A stretch of DNA of 64,000 nt from assembly GCF_040706535.1 (NCBI RefSeq), contig NZ_JAPDRJ010000001.1:310001-374000 (forward strand). Reading direction: 5' to 3'. The translations under genes and the position numbers were made by a program. Shown piece by piece: positions 43,004 to 50,194 of the stretch. Every line of letters starts with the position of its first letter. Position 1 is the first letter of the stretch. The stretch is from Lentisalinibacter orientalis (GTDB lineage: Bacteria; Pseudomonadota; Gammaproteobacteria; Steroidobacterales; Woeseiaceae). The notes beneath the pieces are model-generated. The model saw only the letters and a list, made by a program, of their open reading frames with translations, ran no database searches and had not been told where the DNA came from.

Positions 43004-43542
43004 GCGGATGTCCTCAGCTCGGGCAGGGCCTCGCCCTCGGGGACGAAGCGCAACGCGAGGCCGTTGTTGCACCAGCGCTGGCCGGTCGGCGGCGGGCCGT
43101 CGTCGAACACGTGACCCTGATGGCCGCCGCAGCGGATGCAGTGATACTCGGTGCGTGGCAGGATCAGCCTGAAGTCCAGTTTGGTGCCGACCCGGCCCTC
43201 GATGGGCCGCGTGAAGCTCGGCCAGCCCGTGCCGCTGTCGAACTTGTCCTCGCTCGCGAACAGCGGCAGATGGCACGCCGCGCAGATGTAGGTGCCCGGG
43301 TCGTAGACCTTGTCCAGCGGGCTCGAACCCGCCGGCTCCGTGCCTTCGCGGAAGAGGATGCGGTAGCGATCCGCCGGCAGTATCTCCTGCCACTGCTCGC
43401 GGGTGATGTTCACGGGCGGAAACTCGTGAGCGCCTTCCCCGTCGTCGTCCGCGGCACGGGCTTGCCGGGCGGCGAGCGTCGGTCCGATGGCGAGGGCGCC
43501 GGCGGCAGCCAGCAGGCGTGTCAACAGCGTACGTCGGTTCAT
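43000..43542 (-). CDS. msrB: Exported peptide methionine-R-sulfoxide reductase
   Basis: Protein of 180 aa. The N-terminus (NRRTLLTRLLAAAGALAIGP) is a twin-arginine-like signal. The zinc cysteines are in CAACHLPLF and CIRCGGHQGHVF, and the catalytic cysteine is in GQRWCNNGLALRFVP. It also has KFDSGTGWPSF, all as in MsrB. It reduces methionine-R-sulfoxide, complementing MsrA encoded directly after it. Substrate proteins and electron donor would be in the periplasm. Confidence 0.94.
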   Translation of the reverse strand: MNRRTLLTRLLAAAGALAIGPTLAARQARAADDDGEGAHEFPPVNITREQWQEILPADRYRILFREGTEPAGSSPLDKVYDPGTYICAACHLPLFASEDKFDSGTGWPSFTRPIEGRVGTKLDFRLILPRTEYHCIRCGGHQGHVFDDGPPPTGQRWCNNGLALRFVPEGEALPELRTSA

Positions 43543-43750
43543 GGGTCCTCGTGCCGGCAGCGGGCCGGATTCGTCTCCTGTATTGAGTGGGACCGGCCGG
43601 CGCCGCGAATTATTTCGAGGCAGCCGTTCCCGTGGTCTTATTCGCGGGCCCTGCCCAGGCCGATGCAGCGGGCAGCGGGCGCCAAATACCTATTGTCCGC
43701 GCCATTACGGCTGTTGCAGCATGTGGAGTATCACTGCAGCGAGTGGACCC

Positions 43751-44299
43751 ATGACGTCAGTACTGGTGCTGTACCGCAGCCGCAGCGGCCATACCGCGCG
43801 CATCGCACGGCGGCTCTGCGAGGCGATCGATGAGGCGGGCGGCGAGAGCGAGATGATGGACGTGATCGAGGCGATCCACGAAGGCGTCGATCTGGACACA
43901 CCCGACGTGCTGGCGCTGGGAGCCCCCGTCTACTACGGCAGCTACGACGACGAGGTATTCGAGTTCATCGCCACGCACCGCGGCAAGCTCGAGGCGAAGC
44001 CCCACAGCTTCTTCAACGTCTCGGTCACGGCCCGCACGCCGGAGAAGGCGACGATCGAGGGTAATCGCTACATGCAGAAGTTCCTCGAGCGCTCGCCGTG
44101 GCAGCCGCGGGACCTGAAGGTGCTGGCCGGCAAGGTGGACTACCCCTCCTGGGGCGCTCTGGACACCATCGCCATCCAGATGATCATGAAGTTCACCGGC
44201 GGGCCCACCGACCGGACGGCGGTCATCGACTACACCGACTGGGACGACGTGGCCGCTTACGGGCGGCACCTGCTGACACTCGCCGGCGGGCTGGCGTAG
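43751..44299 (+). CDS. hemG: Menaquinone-dependent protoporphyrinogen IX dehydrogenase, flavodoxin type
   Basis: Flavodoxin-fold protein of 182 aa. The FMN-binding start VLVLYRSRSGHTARIA and the segments ALGAPVYYGSYDDEVFEF and FFNVSVTARTPEK are typical of HemG, which oxidises protoporphyrinogen IX to protoporphyrin IX in haem synthesis with the respiratory quinone. KVDYPSWGALDTIAIQMIMKFTGGPTD is the long HemG insertion near the membrane. ATG 43751 is preferred; ATG 43721 is in frame but adds no conserved part. The haem supply fits the c-type cytochrome content of this genome. Confidence 0.9.
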   Translation: MTSVLVLYRSRSGHTARIARRLCEAIDEAGGESEMMDVIEAIHEGVDLDTPDVLALGAPVYYGSYDDEVFEFIATHRGKLEAKPHSFFNVSVTARTPEKATIEGNRYMQKFLERSPWQPRDLKVLAGKVDYPSWGALDTIAIQMIMKFTGGPTDRTAVIDYTDWDDVAAYGRHLLTLAGGLA

Positions 44300-44315
44300 C
44301 GCCCGACATCACAAC

Positions 44316-44336
44316 CGGGTCTGTGATCCAGACCCG
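44316..44336 (+). other. Seven-bp hairpin after hemG
   Basis: CGGGTCT and AGACCCG pair perfectly around a 7-nt loop, 16 nt after the hemG stop. There is no T-run. It may be a weak terminator or an operator for the following regulator gene. Confidence 0.4.
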
Positions 44337-44401
44337 TACGCGGCGACGGGAGCGCGGTATCGTACAAATACCATCCTCGCGCGCCGTCCACCGGAGCAAC
44401 C

Positions 44402-45118
44402 ATGCCTGGCCAGAAAGTCGCACCCTGTCTCGATCAGTTCCGGGTCGGGCATGCGGATTGCCGGCATTGCCAGTCGCGGGTACCGGTGCCGTTCGGACGG
44501 CTCGAGTCCCGCCGCTACGCGGGGACACTCTTCCGGATACAGGGCTACCACGTGGACCCCGGCGTCGACCTCGTCACTGCCGGCGAGGAGGCCGACGCTC
44601 TGTTCACCATCCGCGAGGGCTTCGTGAAGGTCTGGCACCCGGATGGCGAGGGTCACGCGCGCATACTCAGGCTGCTCGGTCCCGGTGACCTGGTGGGCCT
44701 GGATGCGATGTTCCAGCCGCGCTACGACAACACCGCGACCTCCGTGACCGCCGCCAGCCTGTGCCGCATTCCGGTCAGTGTGATGGATCAGCTGAAGACC
44801 CGGGAACCCGCCCTCTACGGCGAACTGGAAAGCCGCATGTACCGGCAGATGGTGCACACCGAGAACCTGCTGTTCGATATCGCCAGCGGGCCGGCGAGAT
44901 CCCGCATAATCAAGCTGTTGCGCCACCTGGGCGAGTTCGGCGACGGCGACTCGTGCCCGCGCATGAACCGCGCCGACATGGCGGCCATGACCGGCGTGGC
45001 CAGCGAGACCGCAGCCCGGGTGATGGCCGACCTGAAGGAGTCGTCCCTGCTGGACGAGACGGCCGAGCACCTCTACTTCGACCCCGAGACCCTCTCCGAC
45101 CTCGCCCGAAAAGTGTGA
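44402..45118 (+). CDS. Crp/Fnr-family regulator with FNR-like cysteines
   Basis: Transcription factor of 238 aa. The N-terminus has Cys9, Cys20 and Cys23 (DCRHC), and Cys121 lies in ASLCRIP, the place of Cys122 in E. coli FNR (VCEIP). Four cysteines in these places could hold an oxygen-labile [4Fe-4S] cluster. The cyclic-nucleotide-fold domain (FTIREGFVKVWHPDGEGHARI) is followed by a winged-helix domain with NRADMAAMTGVASETAARVM. Its recognition helix keeps the Glu and Arg (E-T-x-x-R) that read the GTGA/TGAT half-site, but has Ser and Ala at the positions that separate CRP from FNR. Likely an oxygen or redox regulator. It stands upstream of the JDVT-CTERM gene. Confidence 0.87.
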   Translation: MPGQKVAPCLDQFRVGHADCRHCQSRVPVPFGRLESRRYAGTLFRIQGYHVDPGVDLVTAGEEADALFTIREGFVKVWHPDGEGHARILRLLGPGDLVGLDAMFQPRYDNTATSVTAASLCRIPVSVMDQLKTREPALYGELESRMYRQMVHTENLLFDIASGPARSRIIKLLRHLGEFGDGDSCPRMNRADMAAMTGVASETAARVMADLKESSLLDETAEHLYFDPETLSDLARKV

Positions 45119-45129
45119 ACCGCGTCACA
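45114..45129. promoter_or_regulatory. Perfect CRP-type palindrome overlapping a stop codon
   Basis: The sequence TGTGAACCGCGTCACA matches the TGTGA-N6-TCACA consensus of CRP on both half-sites. Its first half contains the TGA stop of the regulator gene, and it lies 153 nt before the JDVT-CTERM gene. The five T that follow could also make it act as a small terminator. Confidence 0.65.
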
Positions 45130-45212
45130 TTTTTCAGTATTCCGACGATAAGCACTGACGACCGTCAGTCTCGCGTTCGCTCCCGCGAGACGCAGCGCTA
45201 ACTTACCTCCCA

Positions 45213-45266
45213 GGCGCTCCGGTTTGGGCCCGAAAAAGCCGACAGGTCTGTCGGCTCCGGAGCGCC
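45213..45266 (+). promoter_or_regulatory. Structured leader of the JDVT-CTERM gene
   Basis: An outer 10-bp stem (GGCGCTCCGG with CCGGAGCGCC) encloses an inner stem (GCCGACA with TGTCGGC). It ends 15 nt before the start codon and just before the GAGAGG ribosome site. No known riboswitch pattern was recognised; it may protect the mRNA or control translation. Confidence 0.5.
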
Positions 45267-45281
45267 CCGAGAGGTGCAATC

Positions 45282-47927
45282 ATGAAACGTTCGATACTCA
45301 CCGCGCTGACGGTTGCATCGGCCGTGTTCAGCATCCAGGCAGTCGCTGACGTCGCAGGAGGCGACATCCTGGAATTCGAGCCGGCCGAAGGTCCCAGCAT
45401 GGTCTCGGACGGCGCGTCCACCAACAAGGTGAAGATCCTCCGCACGCCGGATGGCACGATCTTCGCCGTCTACGGTGACGCGCAGGACGTGAACCTGAAC
45501 GGCAACGGCCTGGCCTGGAACGCCAAGGCAGCGGCCACCCAGAAACCGAACGACATCGTCATCAAGTACTCCATCGACGAGGGGGCTACCTGGAGCGAGG
45601 CGCTGAACATCGACAACACGGCCGCCCTGTCGTCGGCCCGGGGCATCCTCGTGCAGGAAGGCGAGCCGATGCTCGACCCGCTGACGGGGACACCCGATCT
45701 TCTGAACGACCCCCGCGCCGTGGATTACCCGGGTGATTCCGACAAACCGAACGTCTTCAGCGTCGGCAACAACCTCGTCGTGACGTTCAACAGCAAGTAC
45801 TGCCCGGGCGGCGAGCAGCGCTTCGTGGTGTACCCCGAGCTCTACGGCATCACCGTGCCTTACAGCTGCCAGTACGCCGCGCGCCTGGTCTGGAACCCCA
45901 CGGCGAAGGCCTTCAATACCTACGAGGCCTGGGGCGGACTGCCCTACCGTACCGATCAGCTGAGCAGCGGTCTCCGCGACGCCAAGCAGGACGCCAACCG
46001 GGGCAACAAGTTCGCCTACGTCATCAACTGGCAGGAAGACCCGCTCGGTCTGAAACCCGGCGACGCGGAAGGCCCGGGCGACGGCGCCTCCGGTGCCAAC
46101 GTGAACAACGGCACCGACATCTGGTTCACGCACCTGCCCATCCTTAACGCGGCCGGAACCGGGGCGGACACGGCACGCTTCGTGAACGAGGCGTGGCGGG
46201 AACCCGCCCGCATAACGCGGAACGTGTTCATGCAGGGACCGCTGGAGGGCCGTGACACTGCGAACCATCCGCCGGGCGAATACGACCGAGGCAACGTGGG
46301 CGCATCCCGCCCGAACATCGGCCTGATCGACGACACCGTGATCATCGCCTACGAGGAGACCAAGGGCACGGAAGGCTGGGACGAGGGCAAGTACGTGCGA
46401 TATCACGCCTTCAGGTTCGACGCCCCGCCCGCAGGAGGCGAGCACGGCTGCATCATCAGCGACCCGTGGGAAAACGCCCGCCGCGTCCGCTTCCTGGTGC
46501 AGTCTGCCACCAACGAAGTGCCTCTGCTCTTCATCTTCAAGCAGGGCGACTACACCCAGGGCGGCCCGTCCGACATCATGCTGCGACGCGCCGTGGGCGG
46601 CTTCATGCCGGAGAACCTGCAGCCTGCCGTTGACGTCGATAACTGCCGCACGAGTATCCTCGACGGCGAAGAGCCGATGTACGCTCTCCGTGACGAGTTC
46701 CACGCGGCCGCAATGAACTTCAGCGGTTCGCGGGCCATTGGCGGCGAGGCCGGTACCGGCCAGATGGGCGAGGTCATCGACACCGGCGCCAATGCGCTGG
46801 AGAACGCACTCGCACACCGGGGCATCATGCGCGGCAGCAACATCCTGCTCGGCTACAGCTATGTGCCCGACCTGGTGCAGTTCCTCGACCTCGACAGCGA
46901 AGCACCCTACAACTTCATGGTGCGTCGCTCCACCGACGGCGGAGCCACCTGGACGGACGCGCGCAACCTCACGCCGCATGTCACGGCGGATTCCGGCTAC
47001 ACCGTGAAGGAGCCGCGGATCGTGCCGACGCCAGGCAGCGGACCGAAGTGCGCGACCGACCCGACGGACTGCCAGAACCCGGACGTGATCTACATAGCCT
47101 ACGGTCTGCAGGAGAACGTCTACGACCACTATGAGGATGCCGGCGACGTCGACATCTACATGCAGGTCACCCTGGACGCAGGGCTGAGCTTCTCCGCACC
47201 GCAGGCGATCACCGCCGGCGACGTGTTCTTCGGCACGCCGGATGACTTCGGTGACTTCGAGACCCAGATCAAGCTCCGTCCGGACGGCCGGGAGAGCTAC
47301 ACGGTCTGGTCCGGCAGCGACGGCATCGCCAAGCACGCCATGTTCCGCCACGGCTTCGTGCGCGGCGACACCCGGGAAGTCGAGACGGCTCACGGCGCGA
47401 AGTCCCGCGTGACGGTCGTCCCGGACGAACAGTCCGAAGCGACCCTCGCGGCAACGAGCTGGCATACGCTGGACGGTTATCCCGACGTGCCTGCGGACTA
47501 CGACTTCCCGCACGGCGTGCTGGACTTCACCGTCACCGACGTCTACCTCGGCGGAACCATCCAGGTGACGCTGACCTTCGAAGAGCCGCTGCCCGCGGGC
47601 ACGACCTACTGGAAGTTCGGGCCGACCCATGAAGACCCGACCGACCACTGGTACTCCGTGCCGGCGACGATCGAAGGCAACACCATCACCTACAGCGTCA
47701 CAGACGGCGAGAACGGCGACAACGACCTGCTCGTCAACGGCACGATCGTCGACCCGGCGGCCCCCGCGGTCTACTCGCCGGCGCCGGTGACCGCGCCTGC
47801 GGCGGATGGCGGCGGATCGGGCGGCGGATGCACCATCGGCGACGGCGAACCGGACCCGACGCTGATGCTGCTGATCGCACTCAGCCTGATCTACGTCATG
47901 CGGCACAGGGAGGTGAAGAAGGCGTGA
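45282..47927 (+). CDS. Choice-of-anchor O-like surface protein with JDVT-CTERM sorting signal
   Basis: Protein of 881 aa with a signal peptide (ending QAVADVA). The long extracytoplasmic region includes sialidase-like Asp-box segments (STDGGATWTDARNL, SIDEGATWSEALNI), so part of it is probably a beta-propeller. The tail is a Gly-rich linker GGGSGGGCTIG with a single cysteine, then an acidic spacer, the hydrophobic helix TLMLLIALSLIYVM and the basic end RHREVKKA. This is the JDVT-CTERM tripartite sorting signal, in which the helix is cut by a dedicated intramembrane protease and the cysteine region may be lipid-modified. The matching protease gene is next, in convergent orientation. Ligand and biological role are unknown. 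Confidence 0.88.
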   Translation: MKRSILTALTVASAVFSIQAVADVAGGDILEFEPAEGPSMVSDGASTNKVKILRTPDGTIFAVYGDAQDVNLNGNGLAWNAKAAATQKPNDIVIKYSIDEGATWSEALNIDNTAALSSARGILVQEGEPMLDPLTGTPDLLNDPRAVDYPGDSDKPNVFSVGNNLVVTFNSKYCPGGEQRFVVYPELYGITVPYSCQYAARLVWNPTAKAFNTYEAWGGLPYRTDQLSSGLRDAKQDANRGNKFAYVINWQEDPLGLKPGDAEGPGDGASGANVNNGTDIWFTHLPILNAAGTGADTARFVNEAWREPARITRNVFMQGPLEGRDTANHPPGEYDRGNVGASRPNIGLIDDTVIIAYEETKGTEGWDEGKYVRYHAFRFDAPPAGGEHGCIISDPWENARRVRFLVQSATNEVPLLFIFKQGDYTQGGPSDIMLRRAVGGFMPENLQPAVDVDNCRTSILDGEEPMYALRDEFHAAAMNFSGSRAIGGEAGTGQMGEVIDTGANALENALAHRGIMRGSNILLGYSYVPDLVQFLDLDSEAPYNFMVRRSTDGGATWTDARNLTPHVTADSGYTVKEPRIVPTPGSGPKCATDPTDCQNPDVIYIAYGLQENVYDHYEDAGDVDIYMQVTLDAGLSFSAPQAITAGDVFFGTPDDFGDFETQIKLRPDGRESYTVWSGSDGIAKHAMFRHGFVRGDTREVETAHGAKSRVTVVPDEQSEATLAATSWHTLDGYPDVPADYDFPHGVLDFTVTDVYLGGTIQVTLTFEEPLPAGTTYWKFGPTHEDPTDHWYSVPATIEGNTITYSVTDGENGDNDLLVNGTIVDPAAPAVYSPAPVTAPAADGGGSGGGCTIGDGEPDPTLMLLIALSLIYVMRHREVKKA

Positions 47928-47955
47928 CCCACTCGGCATGATGCCGAGCGGCCCG

Positions 47956-47990
47956 AAGGGGCGCTCCCGCAAGGAGCGCCCCTTCTTTAT
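47956..47990. terminator. Bidirectional Rho-independent terminator
   Basis: AAGGGGCGCTCC pairs perfectly with GGAGCGCCCCTT across a 5-nt loop and is followed by CTTTATT. It sits between the convergent JDVT-CTERM gene and its protease gene. Confidence 0.88.
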
Positions 47991-48008
47991 TGCGCGCCGC
48001 CGAACGGC

Positions 48009-48458
48009 TCAGCCCCAGTACAGCCATACGAAGCCGGCGTTGTAGACGACATGCAGCACGATGGCCGCATGCAGGCCGTGACGCTCGCGGAAGAAGCCGA
48101 AGACGAGGCCCGGGACAAGCACGGCTGCCGCCCATGGCGGGCTCGTTCGTACCAGGTGGGCGGCGGCGAAGGCGACCGCCGCGAGGACGTTCGCGGCCGT
48201 CAGCGCGCCGAATCGCTTCGTGCCCCAGCCCGTGCGCAGCAGGCTGCCCTGGAGCAGGCCGCGGAACACCACTTCCTCGACGACCGGGTATAGCGCGGCA
48301 ACGATGATGAACTTCGCCGGCTCGGCCAGCGGCCACGTTGGATCGGCCGCCGCGGGCAGTATGAGCGCAAGCACCAGCCAGCCCGCAGGGCCGGCGGCGA
48401 CCGCGAGCAGGAACAGCGGATCGCGGACGAACAGGGGGACGGGCTTTGCATCGTGCAC
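48009..48458 (-). CDS. mrtJ: JDVT-CTERM system glutamic-type intramembrane protease (CPBP family)
   Basis: Membrane protein of 149 aa with four to five helices. The CPBP/Rce1 active-site motifs are present: EEVVFRGLLQG with the paired glutamates and Arg, AFAAAHL with a His, and HVVYNAGF near the C-terminus. Its small size matches the MrtJ protease assigned to JDVT-CTERM proteins, and a single JDVT-CTERM target is the adjacent convergent gene. It should cut inside or beside the target's C-terminal helix. The GTG start lies 52 nt from the divergent propeller gene; no clear ribosome site is visible, so a leaderless transcript is possible. Confidence 0.87.
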   Translation of the reverse strand: MHDAKPVPLFVRDPLFLLAVAAGPAGWLVLALILPAAADPTWPLAEPAKFIIVAALYPVVEEVVFRGLLQGSLLRTGWGTKRFGALTAANVLAAVAFAAAHLVRTSPPWAAAVLVPGLVFGFFRERHGLHAAIVLHVVYNAGFVWLYWG

Positions 48459-48510
48459 GGGGCAAGCATAATCTCGGCAACTCCTCCGTGCACCTGCGGG
48501 AAGACGACCC

Positions 48511-49518
48511 ATGAGAGCAGCCTTCACACTCCTCGCCGCGATCCACGTGCTCGCCGCCGTTGCCGACGCCGACGTGCTCCTCGTCGGCAATAAGAGCGCC
48601 GACACGGTCTGGGCACTGGATGCCGCGACCGGAGAGAGACGGGCGTGGTTCGATACCGGCGCCGGGCCCCACGAGATCGAGGTCTCGCCGGACGGGCGTC
48701 ACGCCGTGGTCAGCAATTACGGCCGGCGCGACGCGCCGGGCGACAGCCTGACGGTGATCGACTGGGCGGCGGGTGAGGTCGCGCGGGTCATCGACCTCGG
48801 CGAGAACGCCCGTCCCCACGGCATGGCCTTCCTGCCGGACGGGCGGCTGGCCGTCACCGCCGAGGGCATCGACAGCCTGCTGATCGTGGATATCGGAGCT
48901 GGAGAGGTCGACGCGCGCATTCCGGTCGGGCCCGGGACGGCGCACATGGTGGCCGCATCGCCGGATGGCGCCCACGCCTGGGTCACCAACATCGCCGCCG
49001 GTACGCTGGAGCGGGTGGACGTCCGCGCCGGCGAGGTGACGGGCTCGCTCGCCACGGGTGACGGCGCCGAAGGGGTGGCCGTCACCAGGGACGGCGGCGA
49101 GGTCTGGGTCACGAACCGGGCCGCGGATACGGTCAGCGTGGTCGATACGGACACGCTGGAAGTCCTCGCGACACTGGATTCCGCGGGCGTGCCCATCCGC
49201 ATCGCCTTCACCCCGGACGGGACACACGCGCTGGTGACGAATGCCCGCGCGGCGACCGTATCCGTCTTCGACGTGGCAGAGCGGCAACTCGTACACACGA
49301 TCCCGGTGGCCGAGGACGATGCGGAGTACAAGGAGACACTGCTCGGAAAGGCGGCGCTGCCGATCGGCGTGGAGATCCATCCGGATGGCGATCGCGCCTG
49401 GGTGGCCGTGAGCGGCGGCGACGAGGTCGCGGTCATCGATACGGCGTCGTGGGAGATCCTGGGACGCTGGTCCACGGACCGCGAACCCGACGCCCTCGGC
49501 GTCATCCTTTCGCGCTGA
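48511..49518 (+). CDS. Exported YVTN-type seven-bladed beta-propeller protein
   Basis: Protein of 335 aa with a signal peptide (AAIHVLAAVADA). Repeats of about 42 residues show the YVTN pattern, for example EVSPDGRHAVVSNYG, AASPDGAHAWVTNIA, AVTRDGGEVWVTNRA and AFTPDGTHALVTNAR. Such propellers often bind ligands or act in surface layers, and some are quinohaemoprotein-like without a cofactor. No catalytic residues can be named. An ECF sigma gene follows after 18 nt and probably shares the transcript. Confidence 0.87.
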   Translation: MRAAFTLLAAIHVLAAVADADVLLVGNKSADTVWALDAATGERRAWFDTGAGPHEIEVSPDGRHAVVSNYGRRDAPGDSLTVIDWAAGEVARVIDLGENARPHGMAFLPDGRLAVTAEGIDSLLIVDIGAGEVDARIPVGPGTAHMVAASPDGAHAWVTNIAAGTLERVDVRAGEVTGSLATGDGAEGVAVTRDGGEVWVTNRAADTVSVVDTDTLEVLATLDSAGVPIRIAFTPDGTHALVTNARAATVSVFDVAERQLVHTIPVAEDDAEYKETLLGKAALPIGVEIHPDGDRAWVAVSGGDEVAVIDTASWEILGRWSTDREPDALGVILSR

Positions 49519-49536
49519 CGCAGCCGGGATCGCGCA

Positions 49537-50121
49537 GTGTCCGAGCCTTCGCCACCCGATGCCGGAGAAATCACGCAACTCCTGCGTGACTGGGCCGACG
49601 GTGACGCGGCCGCCCTGGAGTCGCTGACGCCGCTGGTCTACGGGGAACTGCGGCGGATAGCCCAGCGCCTGTTCGGCAGCGAATCGCCGGGACACACGCT
49701 GCAGCCGACGGCTCTCGTGCACGAGGCCTACGAGAAGCTGATCGGCGTGGATACCGACTGGCAGGACCGGACGCACTTCTACGCGCTGGCGGCACGCATG
49801 ATGCGCCGTCTGCTGGTCAATCACGCGAATGCCCGCAAGGCCGCGAAGCGCGGCGGCGATGCGTTGCGGGTGACCCTGGACGAGTCCGCGGTGGGCAGCG
49901 ACGCGGACGAGGATCTGCTGGACCTGGACGAAGCCCTGTCCAGGCTCGCCGGCTTCGACGAACGCATGGCCCGCATACTCGAACTCCACTACTTCGGCGG
50001 CCTGACCCACGAGCAGGCCGCCCGGGTGGTGGGCGTCTCCGAGCCGACCAGCCGGCGGGACCTGCGTCTGGCCCGGGCCTGGCTGCGCAAGTACATGAGC
50101 GAAAAGAAAAAACCCGACTGA
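49537..50121 (+). CDS. ECF-family RNA polymerase sigma factor (Sig-70_X6 type)
   Basis: Protein of 194 aa. Region 2 is seen in LTPLVYGELRRIAQRLF, HTLQPTALVHEAYEKLIG and RTHFYALAARMMRRLLVNHA. Region 4 is in RILELHYFGGLTHEQAARVVGVSEPTSRRDLRLARAWL. This is the ECF subgroup whose members lack a classic anti-sigma factor and often lie near kinases or large exported proteins. Here the neighbours are a propeller protein upstream and a cysteine-rich exported protein 74 nt downstream, which may be its target. GTG start. Confidence 0.92.
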   Translation: MSEPSPPDAGEITQLLRDWADGDAAALESLTPLVYGELRRIAQRLFGSESPGHTLQPTALVHEAYEKLIGVDTDWQDRTHFYALAARMMRRLLVNHANARKAAKRGGDALRVTLDESAVGSDADEDLLDLDEALSRLAGFDERMARILELHYFGGLTHEQAARVVGVSEPTSRRDLRLARAWLRKYMSEKKKPD

Positions 50122-50194
50122 CAGGCGGTCTCTTTATCGTTTCTCCGGCCATCCCCTGCTTAGGGGCATGAGATCCATGAAACGGAGAGAGACC

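Noticed and set aside
45114..45134. Terminator for the regulator gene
   Set aside because: TGTGA and TCACA give only a 5-bp stem before TTTTT, which is weak; the perfect CRP-type spacing makes a binding site the better reading, although both are possible.
45198..47972. Open frame of 924 codons on the minus strand across the JDVT-CTERM gene
   Set aside because: It lies fully opposite a gene with signal peptide and sorting signal. The antisense translation has no domain and no ribosome site.
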